This document shows, in pieces, positions 34,785-42,932 of a DNA stretch of 64,000 bases (position 1 is the first letter of the stretch; each line of letters begins with the position of its first letter). The notes under the pieces were generated by a model, which ran no database searches, had not been told where the DNA came from, and was given only the letters and a program-made list of their open reading frames with translations. Location: contig JADKFU010000005.1 in NCBI GenBank assembly GCA_016717285.1, forward strand, positions 1,596,501 to 1,660,500, read 5' to 3'. This DNA comes from Chitinophagaceae bacterium (GTDB lineage Bacteria; Bacteroidota; Bacteroidia; Chitinophagales; UBA10324). Made by a program: the position numbers and the translations under genes.

Positions 34785-35582
34785 ATGATTGACTATCAGG
34801 AATATTCAGCGAAACTCTTATCGCATATCGGCAGGTACTCTCGAAAGACTTCTGACCGTGAGGATGTTAAGCATATTCACCAATTGCGTGTAGCTATTAA
34901 AAAGATGAAAGCGTTATCATGTCTGTTCAAATGGTATTTTGAAGATTTTGATAAAGGAAAGTTGAATGCTATCTGGAAATTAGGTGGAAAGGCGGGTGAT
35001 TTGCGTGAATGGCAGTTGCTTACTGAAAGAATGCAGCAATCATTTCTTCCGCACAATTTGAACAGCGAAATTTTGAATCTTATAACACATGAAGAAAAAA
35101 AAGCTTACAGAGATTTTTGCCGGAAGCAGGATAAATGTACGGGGACGGAGCTGAATAAAGTGCGCAGGTATCTTAAACCGTTTGCCATCAAGCTCCGGAC
35201 AGTAAATCCGGTTGATTATCTGAATGGTACAGCGGAAAATATGGAGACCAGGTTATTACGACAAGGCCCGTCAAATGAAATGTATCATGAAATCAGAACC
35301 GATGTTAAAAAACTAAAGTATAACTCTGAAATTTTCTCCGATGAAATCCATGATTTGAAGTGGCTTGTGTTGCTTCCCGGATTTTTAAATACTGCAGATA
35401 CGTTGTTGGGCGAATGGCATGATGCTGTTGTTGCCGGAAGACAATTACATCATCTGTCAGCTAAGCCAGGATTACCCGGACCGGTGAGGAATGGAATGCT
35501 TCAACTCGAAGCGGTAGCGAATACAGAGGCGGAACGGTGGCTTTTAAAATTTAAGCATGATATTAATCAGTTTCATAAATGA
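34785..35582 (+). CDS. CHAD-domain protein
   Basis: 265 residues forming one CHAD domain: two four-helix units with conserved basic and histidine residues, seen as HQLRVAIKKMKAL (about 32-44), YHEIRTDVKKLKY (about 166-178) and LGEWHDAVV (about 208-216). CHAD proteins bind inorganic polyphosphate and are found with polyphosphate granules or stress systems; no CYTH or ppk gene is adjacent. It overlaps by a few bases the operator that precedes the CoA-transferase gene. Confidence 0.86.
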   Translation: MIDYQEYSAKLLSHIGRYSRKTSDREDVKHIHQLRVAIKKMKALSCLFKWYFEDFDKGKLNAIWKLGGKAGDLREWQLLTERMQQSFLPHNLNSEILNLITHEEKKAYRDFCRKQDKCTGTELNKVRRYLKPFAIKLRTVNPVDYLNGTAENMETRLLRQGPSNEMYHEIRTDVKKLKYNSEIFSDEIHDLKWLVLLPGFLNTADTLLGEWHDAVVAGRQLHHLSAKPGLPGPVRNGMLQLEAVANTEAERWLLKFKHDINQFHK

Positions 35583-35592
35583 TGAATGTCAT
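35579..35592. promoter_or_regulatory. Candidate Crp/Fnr operator upstream of CoA-transferase gene
   Basis: ATGAT-GAAT-GTCAT (one arm base off). It overlaps the CHAD stop codon. A TAGATTTT element begins at 35613, about 28 bp from the centre; the gene starts at 35667. Confidence 0.55.
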
Positions 35593-35666
35593 CACAATCA
35601 AATATTGCACTTTAGATTTTTGCGCGGCAACGTGAAAAAAACTACATTTCAAGAAATAAAACACTT

Positions 35667-36956
35667 ATGACAGCTAACATTGCATATCAGGATCCCCAGG
35701 ATGCATTAAAGTTGATTCAGTCGGGCAATAGGGTATTTATACAGGGAGGAGCCTGTACGCCTACATTTCTTATCAGTGAATTGGTGAAAAGAAATAAAGA
35801 GCTGCAGCATGTTGAACTGGTTTTTATCAGTCTGCTAGGTGATGTTTTTTTTGATCAGCCAGAGTATGCGGATTCTTTTCATATCAATACAATGTTTGTG
35901 AGCGACCCTGTAAGAAAAGCGGTAAACGAAGGCAGGGGCGATTTTATACCGGTTTTCCTCAGCGAAATTCCTGAACTTTTCAGGCGGAATGTATTGCCGC
36001 TCGATGTCGCTATAGTGCAGGTTTCCCCGCCGGATAATAAAGGTTTTTGTTCGATGGGAGTGTCGGTGGATATTGCACGCACAGCAGTGCACACTGCGAA
36101 ATATGTAATAGCTCAAATCAATCCGCAGGTTCCACGCACACATGGAGATGGCTTTATGCACCTGAACAGTTTTAATGCAATGGTTTGGGTGGATGAACCG
36201 CTCCATGAGGTGAACTTCGGATCGCAGATTACCGACGATGAAATGAAAATCGGTGCGCATGTATCTGACCTGGTTATAGACAGGAGTACTTTACAACTTG
36301 GAATCGGCACGATTCCCGATGCGGTTTGCAGGTGTCTTCATGATCACAAAGACCTTGGTGTGCATACGGAAATGTTCAGCGATGGTTTGATTGATCTCTG
36401 CGAAAAAGGTATCATCACGAACCGGTATAAAAATATTCATCCTCATAAAACAGTAGCAGGTTTTGCATTGGGTACAAGGAAACTGTATGATTACGTGAGC
36501 GATAATCCGGATTTCGCATTTCTCGATATTGATTATGTGAATGACCCTTCGGTAATTAAACGCAATACAAAGGTAATGGCCATCAACAGCGCCATTGAAA
36601 TTGATATCACCGGACAGGTTTGTGCAGACAGTATAGGCACTTACCAGTACAGCGGCATTGGTGGCCAGATGGATTTTATGCGTGCAGCTTCATTAAGTGA
36701 AGATGGTAAACCTATCATTGCACTCACCAGCAGAACGAAAAAAGGAATTCCCCGAATTGTTCCTGTGCTTAATCCGGGTGCCGGGGTAGTTACCACCCGT
36801 GGACATGTTCACTATGTAGTTACAGAATTTGGTGTTGCTTCTCTCTTCGGACAAAATTTTCGACAACGTGCAAAGGCACTCATCAATATCGCTCATCCTG
36901 ATGATCGTGAACAACTGAGCAGGGCTTGTCATGAGCGCTTTAAGATATTTAACTAA
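35667..36956 (+). CDS. Acetyl-CoA hydrolase / CoA-transferase family protein (Cat1/4-hydroxybutyrate CoA-transferase type)
   Basis: 429 residues, two-domain CoA-transferase. The catalytic glutamate is in HTEMFSDG (Glu235), and IGTYQYSGIGGQMDFMRAA carries the conserved glycine-rich oxyanion/CoA loop. Such enzymes move CoA between acetyl-CoA and carboxylates (succinate, butyrate, 4-hydroxybutyrate), often during fermentation or acetate handling. The exact acyl acceptor cannot be read. Placement in the stress island, with an operator of the shared type 75 bp upstream, suggests use under oxygen or energy limitation. Confidence 0.87.
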   Translation: MTANIAYQDPQDALKLIQSGNRVFIQGGACTPTFLISELVKRNKELQHVELVFISLLGDVFFDQPEYADSFHINTMFVSDPVRKAVNEGRGDFIPVFLSEIPELFRRNVLPLDVAIVQVSPPDNKGFCSMGVSVDIARTAVHTAKYVIAQINPQVPRTHGDGFMHLNSFNAMVWVDEPLHEVNFGSQITDDEMKIGAHVSDLVIDRSTLQLGIGTIPDAVCRCLHDHKDLGVHTEMFSDGLIDLCEKGIITNRYKNIHPHKTVAGFALGTRKLYDYVSDNPDFAFLDIDYVNDPSVIKRNTKVMAINSAIEIDITGQVCADSIGTYQYSGIGGQMDFMRAASLSEDGKPIIALTSRTKKGIPRIVPVLNPGAGVVTTRGHVHYVVTEFGVASLFGQNFRQRAKALINIAHPDDREQLSRACHERFKIFN

Positions 36957-36962
36957 GGAAGC

Positions 36963-36992
36963 AATCTGCGGGGTGATAGCAGATTAATTTTA
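36963..36992 (+). terminator. Weak hairpin terminator candidate
   Basis: Arms AATCTGC (36963-36969) and GCAGATT (36979-36985) with a 9-nt loop, then AATTTTA. It begins 7 bp after the stop codon. T-run is poor. Confidence 0.45.
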
Positions 36993-37075
36993 GCCTACTA
37001 GCCGTTCCCGACTTTGCGCGAACTGATGCGTTGATCTCGCCTCATTCCTTTTACTGAATATTATCATTATTTGGA

Positions 37076-37089
37076 GTGATGAAAGTCAT
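37076..37089. promoter_or_regulatory. Candidate Crp/Fnr operator upstream of 53-residue gene and Dps
   Basis: GTGAT-GAAA-GTCAT. Centre 37082.5 is 29.5 bp from the first base of GAAATTTG (37112-37119), a 7/8 match to TAnnTTTG. Confidence 0.6.
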
Positions 37090-37206
37090 AATTCCCGCCA
37101 TTTGGGGATTGGAAATTTGCAGTATGAATCCGGAAGCAACTGCAAAATATTTTCCAAATAATATTTAGTGTAGTGGAGGCAACCATAGAACATTCAATCG
37201 ATAGCC

Positions 37207-37368
37207 ATGAAAATCAACAAAGACTGGCACCTTAAAAATAAAATGCCTGAAAATCCAACGTTTGCACAGCGGGTAAAATGGCATCTCGCTCATCATCAAA
37301 ATTGTTCCTGTCGCGATATTCCTCCGAAATTGGAAGAAGAAATGAAAAAGAGAGGGATCAAGTTCTGA
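37207..37368 (+). CDS. Small conserved-looking protein, 53 residues
   Basis: ATG 37207 to TGA 37366-37368. The protein begins MKINKDWHLKNKMPENPT, contains QRVKWHLAHHQNCSCRDIPPKL and ends KKRGIKF. It is basic, with four histidines and a CSC pair (Cys38 and Cys40), which could bind a metal. It is too short for ordinary gene callers, but the composition is protein-like and it sits correctly placed behind an operator of the shared type, followed 192 bp later by dps copy 2. I recall similar small proteins in Bacteroidota but cannot name a family. Confidence 0.7.
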   Translation: MKINKDWHLKNKMPENPTFAQRVKWHLAHHQNCSCRDIPPKLEEEMKKRGIKF

Positions 37369-37560
37369 CAACACCACCTCATTAAGAAACCCATCTATAA
37401 CCCATCGGGCAAAAGGAATAAGAACAGATTTGTTATTAGATTTGATTTGCATTGAAATAGATAAAGGAATTTGGAATATGAGCGGAAATAACCACTGCTA
37501 AAGAAGGAGATAGCTGAATAAGTATTAAACAATAGTAATTCACAAAGCCATATTAAAAAC

Positions 37561-38034
37561 ATGAAACCCAATATTGAAATTTCCGAAAATAATCTGAAAG
37601 AAGTGGCCACCTTACTCAATAATTTAGTGGCTGATGAATATGTATTGTACACTAAAACCCGCAATGCACATTGGAATATTGAGGGTCCGGGCTTTATGGA
37701 CCTCCACAAATTTTTTGAAGCTCAATATGAAGCATTGGATCTCATTATTGATGAAGTTGCAGAGCGGGTAAGGGCATTGGGCCATTATTCCTTAGGATCA
37801 CTTAAGGACTTCTTAAGCATGACACACCTTACAGAAGGTCACAACGACTTCAGCAAGCAAAAGCAAGTAATTCAATCGCTGTTAAACGATCATGAAACGA
37901 TTATCCGCATTCTAAGAAAAGACATCCATACCATAACTGAAAAATGCAAAGATTCCGGCACCGGAGATTTTGTTACCGGTATTATGGAGCAACATGAAAA
38001 GATGAGCTGGATGCTGAGAGCTTATTTAATTTAA
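37561..38034 (+). CDS. dps: Dps-family ferritin-like DNA-protection protein (copy 2)
   Basis: 157 residues with the complete ferroxidase pattern H37, H49, D64, E68 and the Dps opening MKPNIEISENNLKEV. It is clearly paralogous to the copy at 2747 but well diverged, so not a recent duplication. It lies in the stress island downstream of the 53-residue gene and may share its operator-controlled promoter. Convergent with the methyltransferase-like gene 73 bp away. Confidence 0.92.
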   Translation: MKPNIEISENNLKEVATLLNNLVADEYVLYTKTRNAHWNIEGPGFMDLHKFFEAQYEALDLIIDEVAERVRALGHYSLGSLKDFLSMTHLTEGHNDFSKQKQVIQSLLNDHETIIRILRKDIHTITEKCKDSGTGDFVTGIMEQHEKMSWMLRAYLI

Positions 38035-38107
38035 TTTGCGTTCGGAAGTTGTTGGTGATTTACACGATTATTGTTTCTGTCAATAACACATGTCTTATAA
38101 CTGCCTA

Positions 38108-38545
38108 TCAAAATAAATAAGGAATAACCCTTCTGGTTTGTTTCATGTAAGACTTGTATTCCGGGTACGCTATCAATAGAAATTTTTCTTCCAGCAGCAT
38201 TCTTGTGTAAAGTCCGGCGGTGATTACACATACTGCTGCAAAGGTTTCCAAAAATGGGTAGGCAATTACACTTGCCCATGAAAAATAGATGATGGAAGCA
38301 TAGATGGGATGACGAAGCCATTGATACGGCCCATTTGTTACCAATTCTCCTGAGGTGGTATTGGCCGTCGCGTGAAAGCTTCTGAGTCCGAAAGTAATCC
38401 GTGCCCAGATCATCAAAGCTGCCGCGCTGAGCTGTATGGCAATAGAAACAGGATTTGTTGAAAATAAGTGCTGGGCATAAATCAGGTAGACCAAGCCGGC
38501 GATAGCGATGGCAAGCGCGATTAATGAACTGATTTTTGACGACAT
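38108..38545 (-). CDS. Isoprenylcysteine carboxyl methyltransferase-like integral membrane protein
   Basis: 145 residues with about four membrane helices and the conserved ICMT/PEMT-like segment NGPYQWLRHPIYAS (about 71-84) and EEKFLLIAYPEYKSYMKQTRRVIP (from about 118), which form the SAM-binding site in this family. In bacteria such proteins methylate diverse lipids or small molecules; the substrate is unknown. Divergent from the universal stress gene. Confidence 0.82.
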   Translation of the reverse strand: MSSKISSLIALAIAIAGLVYLIYAQHLFSTNPVSIAIQLSAAALMIWARITFGLRSFHATANTTSGELVTNGPYQWLRHPIYASIIYFSWASVIAYPFLETFAAVCVITAGLYTRMLLEEKFLLIAYPEYKSYMKQTRRVIPYLF

Positions 38546-38774
38546 ACTGAATAATTATTTCCGGAAGTTATGCCGTTTTCTTTTCCCATGAGAGTAATAA
38601 AAGAAGATTTTTTATAGCCATCATCTGCAAACTATTTGCTGTTCAGTACCGGCTCGGAAAGAAACTATTTTTGCTTATAAGATTATGGTTAAATCTTCCC
38701 CCATCATTTTAAATCAACGATGTTGATATTCAGTTACCGATGCTGGTTTTGATGCAAAGAAACACGTTGATGCA

Positions 38775-38788
38775 ATGACATCCGTCAT
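38775..38788. promoter_or_regulatory. Candidate Crp/Fnr operator upstream of universal stress gene 1
   Basis: ATGAC-ATCC-GTCAT, perfect arms, 91 bp upstream of the ATG at 38880. At the expected spacing the -7 match is poor (TAATTGAA from 38810). Confidence 0.6.
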
Positions 38789-38879
38789 CACAAACATTGA
38801 CGAATATCATAATTGAATTTCTACGCAACTACTTACTTCGAAGCCTGATGTATAAACTGTGCATTCATAAAACGGATTT

Positions 38880-39722
38880 ATGAAAACGATTCTTGTTCCA
38901 ACTGATTTTTCTGAAAATGCAGTTAATGCCATGAAATATGGAATTCGGCTGGCAGCGAAGTTGGATTGTAAAGTTGTGTTTTTCCATTCAACGCATATTC
39001 CGCTGAGAGTGGAACTATTTGGTATTCCGGACAGCGAAATGAAGCGGCTGGAGAAGATGGATATGTCAAATAAGAAAATGCTGCTTGATAAAACAATCGA
39101 CCGGTTATACCGTCAGATGCATATTTTAAGAGACGCCACTAAAGTTTTGATGATGGTGAAAACTGAAAAATATGTAGTAGAAGATATCGTCATCGCCGCC
39201 AACAATGCTAAAGCAGGTCTCATTGTGATGGGAACGCATGGTGCGTCCGGCATCAACAAGCTTTTTGGAAGTACCACTTCAATTCTTATTTCAAAGAGTG
39301 AAATTCCGGTGCTTGCCATACCTTCCGGTTATCGCTTCAGGCACGTTAAGTCCTTGCTTTATTTTTCTGACCTCAAAAGTCCTGTGATGGAACTTGGGAC
39401 GCTTGTTCCGCTCGCAAAATCCTTTGGCTCGATCATCGACATTTTTAATTTGAGTTATAATCCGGATGTAGATGAAGAAAAATTATTCAACAAACTGAAA
39501 GGCGTAGCAAAGGGAGTGAAGCTGGAGTTGATTCAGATAAAAAGAAATCCGGGTGAACGTTTGCTCGAGCAGCTACGTGAATTTCTCGATTACCGGAAAC
39601 CGGATTGGGCGGTCATGTTTCCTCACAAGAAAAGATTCTTTGAATATGTTTTTGAAGGAAGCAAGACCGAAAAATTGTCATACAACCTGAAAGTTCCTTT
39701 GTTGTCCATCAGAAAAAAATAG
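38880..39722 (+). CDS. Universal stress protein, two Usp domains (copy 1)
   Basis: 280 residues as two tandem UspA-like domains (about 1-147 and 150-280). Domain 1 has the ATP-binding pattern G-2x-G-9x-G-S/T as GTHGASGINKLFGST followed by PVLAIP; domain 2 is more degenerate. Cytoplasmic stress-survival protein. Preceded by a perfect-arm ATGAC-N4-GTCAT site. A transporter fragment follows 25 bp after the stop. Confidence 0.88.
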   Translation: MKTILVPTDFSENAVNAMKYGIRLAAKLDCKVVFFHSTHIPLRVELFGIPDSEMKRLEKMDMSNKKMLLDKTIDRLYRQMHILRDATKVLMMVKTEKYVVEDIVIAANNAKAGLIVMGTHGASGINKLFGSTTSILISKSEIPVLAIPSGYRFRHVKSLLYFSDLKSPVMELGTLVPLAKSFGSIIDIFNLSYNPDVDEEKLFNKLKGVAKGVKLELIQIKRNPGERLLEQLREFLDYRKPDWAVMFPHKKRFFEYVFEGSKTEKLSYNLKVPLLSIRKK

Positions 39723-39747
39723 ATGGCAGTAATCGGTTCATAACAAA

Positions 39748-39894
39748 ATGGTAAAAGTAGTGCCGGTATTACGAAATCAACTTGCCAATTGGCTCTTTTC
39801 TGTTGTTTCAGCAGGTGCGATACTCTACTTCGGAAGTCCGCTGTTTATCCCGCTCAGTTTCGCTTTACTCATAAGTTTTGTGCTGTTGCTTTAA
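39748..39894 (+). pseudogene. N-terminal fragment of an AI-2E-family (PerM-like) transporter
   Basis: 48 codons opening MVKVVPVLRNQLANWL, then AILYFGSPLFIPLSFALLISFVLLL, then TAA. The second stretch closely resembles the first two helices of AI-2E/PerM-type permeases (LY-G---LIPL-FALL-AFLL), which are normally about 350 residues. Nothing homologous follows in any frame I read, so this is a truncated remnant, or possibly a small membrane peptide that has kept its frame. Confidence 0.6.
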
Positions 39895-39900
39895 ATGATA

Positions 39901-40599
39901 CTAACCAACCGCATGCAGGTTCAGGAGTGAGGGATCGGAGGAAGCTTCTTGTAGCGGAATTAAATACTGTTTATACCATGCTATAGAAAGTTGAGCAACT
40001 TCATCCAGTTTTCCTTCTTCTTCAAAAAGATAAGACGCATTTTCAATCACTTTCAATTCGCATTTTGATTTCAGATAACCTTTTGCCATTTCATTAATTG
40101 CAATACCTTCTTTATCCTTTTGTGCGCAGATAAACAGCACAGGAGTTTTAACCTGCGCCAGTAATTCCACGGCTGACTCAGGGCTTGCATCCCGGCAAAC
40201 AATTGTCTTCACGATTTCTTTAAGCCCCAGAGAGGCAACCAAAGCTACTGCAGCACCTGTTCCGGAACCGAAGTAGACAACAGGTAATTTTTTTGTAGGG
40301 TTGATATTCATCAGTGTCTGGGTGACGTCGGTTACACGCTCCGCGAGTTCAGTAAGGTTGCTTCCTTTCAAAAAAAGATCTTCTTCCACTTTCTCCAGAC
40401 TCACCAGCAATGTTGCTAATCCGTGATTATTAAAAACACGTGCAAGGTGAGTATTGCGCGGACTGTGCCTGCTGCTGTTAATACCATGACAAAATAGTAC
40501 GATGCCTTTAGCATTTTCGGGAACTGCAAGTGTACCTTGAAGAAGCACATTTACTGCCTTGAAGGTGATGTCATTATTATAAATCATTTTAGCATTCAT
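39901..40599 (-). CDS. Alpha/beta-hydrolase (dienelactone-hydrolase-like) protein lacking catalytic residues
   Basis: 232 residues. Family opening is intact: GIVLFCHGINSSRHSPRNTHLARVF. The nucleophile elbow, normally FGASTGAAAAL, reads FGSGTGAAVAL: the position of the serine is Gly113, with a serine shifted to 112. The catalytic histidine of the THLFEE segment is Tyr190 (SYLFEEEG). The acid Asp162 remains (ICAQKDKE). Hydrolysis is therefore unlikely unless Ser112 substitutes. It has an intact frame and probably its own operator-controlled promoter (40653-40666). In related bacteria this family is often fused or next to a phosphoribosyltransferase, absent here. Confidence 0.82.
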   Translation of the reverse strand: MNAKMIYNNDITFKAVNVLLQGTLAVPENAKGIVLFCHGINSSRHSPRNTHLARVFNNHGLATLLVSLEKVEEDLFLKGSNLTELAERVTDVTQTLMNINPTKKLPVVYFGSGTGAAVALVASLGLKEIVKTIVCRDASPESAVELLAQVKTPVLFICAQKDKEGIAINEMAKGYLKSKCELKVIENASYLFEEEGKLDEVAQLSIAWYKQYLIPLQEASSDPSLLNLHAVG

Positions 40600-40652
40600 G
40601 ACCGATAGTTTTTAACTGGAATTAAAAATATGACCACTTCAGCGTCAATAGT

Positions 40653-40666
40653 ATGACCACTATTAT
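40653..40666. promoter_or_regulatory. Weak Crp/Fnr-type operator upstream of hydrolase-like gene
   Basis: ATGAC-CACT-ATTAT: left arm perfect, right arm two bases off. Centre 40659.5 is 29.5 bp from the first base of TATTTTTA on the minus strand (40630-40623), a 7/8 match to TAnnTTTG. Confidence 0.45.
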
Positions 40667-40728
40667 CGGAGCCCGTGATTTTAATCATACCCAAACATTG
40701 AAAAGGATGGCAATAATCATATCAAGGT

Positions 40729-40772
40729 GTGACAGCAGTCATAACGCACGGAAAAGTGCCGGTATAATTTTG
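40729..40772 (+). promoter_or_regulatory. Crp/Fnr operator plus -7 element before small T9SS protein
   Basis: GTGAC-AGCA-GTCAT (40729-40742) followed by TAATTTTG (40765-40772), an exact TAnnTTTG. The operator centre is 29.5 bp from the -7 element's first base, which puts it near -41.5 relative to the inferred transcription start. ATG 22 bp later. This is the clearest example of the arrangement. Confidence 0.7.
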
Positions 40773-40794
40773 AAGAAAATTAAAAACTAATATT

Positions 40795-41217
40795 ATGAAA
40801 TCGACCAACGTGAATCTCAAATCCCTCTTCGCAGTCATTACAATGCTCTTTGTTATAAACGGAATGCTCTGCGCACAAAACCGAAATGCTCTTAATAGTA
40901 TATCAACAGCAAATGCACCAACAACTGCCCTATTTGTATCGTCAGAGGAAGGTGCTTCAATTGCGCGACCTGATGTTACTGTTGTTCCAAATCCATCATC
41001 TGGACCTGTTACCGTTCGCTTCACCGCCACTGTTAGTGGCAAAATCGGAATCACCGTTATGAATAGCAACGGATCAGCCATGTTTGTGATTGAAGGAATA
41101 GCAAAAGTTGGAAGTAATCAGATAGCAATTGATCTTACCTCTTATGGAAGTGGAAACTATCCTATAGTTGTTTCCGGTGCAGGTGTATATGGAAAAGTAG
41201 TTGCTGTTATTAAATAG
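40795..41217 (+). CDS. Minimal secreted protein: signal peptide plus T9SS-like sorting domain
   Basis: 140 residues. Signal peptide (about 1-27, ending MLCAQ), a 30-residue linker, then a single beta-sandwich of the T9SS C-terminal type beginning VTVVPNPSSGPVTVRF and ending KVVAVIK. There is no cargo domain between them, which is unusual: sorting domains normally follow an enzyme or adhesin. It could be a decoy, a regulator of secretion, or a small surface protein in its own right. Strong operator and promoter upstream and a strong terminator downstream suggest a well-expressed stress-island gene. Confidence 0.78.
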   Translation: MKSTNVNLKSLFAVITMLFVINGMLCAQNRNALNSISTANAPTTALFVSSEEGASIARPDVTVVPNPSSGPVTVRFTATVSGKIGITVMNSNGSAMFVIEGIAKVGSNQIAIDLTSYGSGNYPIVVSGAGVYGKVVAVIK

Positions 41218-41252
41218 GGAAGTCCGCGGTTATTCCGCATTTACTTCAAAAT

Positions 41253-41297
41253 GAATGACCGTTGATAGCAGTATCAACGGCCATTCGTTTTTTTTTG
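41253..41297 (+). terminator. Rho-independent terminator after small T9SS protein
   Basis: Arms CCGTTGATA (41259-41267) and TATCAACGG (41272-41280) with loop GCAG, extended by outer AATG/CATT pairs, then eight or more T from 41288. Confidence 0.9.
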
Positions 41298-41507
41298 AGC
41301 ATCCATCTCAACAATCCAAATGAGCAGGATCCTTCCAAAATTAAATTCTGCATGACGTATCCATTTTCAGATGGATGCTATTTGCCTGCAATTTAGTTTT
41401 GTAATCAAGAGGCTTTTTAATAAAATGCAAATGCGGTTATAAACTGGTTCCGGTAGATTCGTGCTGCATACAAAGCCACTGCATAAATGAGTGTCAGCAA
41501 TTTCTCA

Positions 41508-41804
41508 TTAAACGAGGTTCATAATTTTTTTCTTCAAAACTTCAGGTTGACAGACACCGGAATGACGCCAAACTTCTTTTCCGTCTTTAATAATCAGTAA
41601 GGTGGGAATGGCTCTTATGCCATATTCCGATGCAAGGGACTGTGCTTTATCTACATCAATTTTGATGATGATCGCACTTTCTTTTACGGTTGCCTTTACA
41701 TCGTTGAGGATCGGAACCATTGCTTTACAAGGACCGCACCAATCAGCGAAAAAGTCAACAACAACCGGCTTGCCGGAATTTATCAATTCATTAAAGGATT
41801 TCAT
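41508..41804 (-). CDS. trxA: Thioredoxin
   Basis: 98 residues from ATG 41804: active site WCGPC (Trp-Cys-Gly-Pro-Cys, about 22-26), the cis-proline segment RAIPTLLI, and a third cysteine in the last helix region (SGVCQPEVL). Cytoplasmic disulfide reductase. The upstream in-frame ATG (41849) would add a 15-residue His-rich tail not expected for thioredoxins, so 41804 is chosen. No shared-type operator was found upstream. It lies between the small T9SS gene and universal stress gene 2 in the stress island. Confidence 0.9.
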   Translation of the reverse strand: MKSFNELINSGKPVVVDFFADWCGPCKAMVPILNDVKATVKESAIIIKIDVDKAQSLASEYGIRAIPTLLIIKDGKEVWRHSGVCQPEVLKKKIMNLV

Positions 41805-42035
41805 GTTGCGCTTTGAAAAGTGTTGATGCGTGTGACAAAATCTATGCAATTATTTCCTGTTGTCCCGAAAAAAAACAGACTGTGTCCATTTATTTCAAAG
41901 CCAGCGTATTGAGTGAAAAACATTTTTTATTCGTCCATTTGTTACAGATGGAATTATTCATGTTCTGCTTTTTTCAAGAAGAAATCCTTCCTCCACCATG
42001 GTTATTCCGATCCCGACATTGACAAACCGCAAAGG

Positions 42036-42869
42036 TTATTGATGCGCAATAAACAGTGGAACTTTCACTTCTGTCAAAATCCGATTGGAAATGCTGGAAT
42101 GAAACATTCTTGATAAGGCACTTCTGCCGTAAGCTCCCAGCACAACCAATACATCATTGCCATCTTTCTTCAGAAATTTTTTTAGCTCTTCTTCCGGCTC
42201 ACCATTCAGTACTGTGAATGTCAGGTTTTTGAAATGCTCACTTGCAAGGTCCTTAATATCTCTGTTCTTGGGAACATGGTTGGAAGTAGAATGATTTACG
42301 GTTACAACATTGGTGGGTATATCGTTCCACTGTGGAAATAAATAGCTGTACATCTTCATAGCGAATACACTGGAGTCGCTCCCGTCATAGGCAATCACCA
42401 CGCGGTTGATAGAAGGTTTCTCATCAGGAAGAATCAGTACAGGGCACTTCGATTCCGCCAGTAAATCTTTAAGAAATAAACTCGGCGACCTATCGCCGAT
42501 CCGCATAAAACTGGTTTTGTTATCTATTAACAATAAATCAGTGAAGGCACTTTCTTTGAGCAATTCCTGAAGGGGAACGCCACTGTCAAGATGGATTTTA
42601 TGTTTGACACGTTTTTCCTCGCATTGTCTTGTGAACACTTTCATATTCTCGGTGATCTTAACATTGTCTTCCTTTTCAATTTCCTGGAACCCATAGTAGT
42701 ATTGAGTAGGTATGTCCCAGGCATAAGCATAAACAAATCGGGAATAGGAGAGATCGTGAAGGAAAACCCCAACCAGCAAAGAATCTGTTTTTTGAGCCAG
42801 CTCAATTCCAAAACTTGCAGTCTGATCGGAATAGTTCACTCCGTCAAACACAGCGAGGATCTTTTTCAT
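42036..42869 (-). CDS. Universal stress protein, two Usp domains (copy 2)
   Basis: 277 residues, tandem Usp domains (about 1-148 and 153-277). The second carries GAYGRSALSRMFHSS, a degenerate form of the ATP-binding pattern, followed by VPLFIAHQ. Only distantly similar to copy 1. A -7 element TATTTTTG (42909-42902, minus strand) and an ATGAC-N4-GTCAG operator centred 30.5 bp before it lie upstream, giving this gene one of the best regulatory arrangements in the island. Confidence 0.87.
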   Translation of the reverse strand: MKKILAVFDGVNYSDQTASFGIELAQKTDSLLVGVFLHDLSYSRFVYAYAWDIPTQYYYGFQEIEKEDNVKITENMKVFTRQCEEKRVKHKIHLDSGVPLQELLKESAFTDLLLIDNKTSFMRIGDRSPSLFLKDLLAESKCPVLILPDEKPSINRVVIAYDGSDSSVFAMKMYSYLFPQWNDIPTNVVTVNHSTSNHVPKNRDIKDLASEHFKNLTFTVLNGEPEEELKKFLKKDGNDVLVVLGAYGRSALSRMFHSSISNRILTEVKVPLFIAHQ

Positions 42870-42932
42870 GACATATTATTTAGGTTAATTTAACATTTGT
42901 TCAAAAATATAGGATTTAGTTAAATTGAAAGT

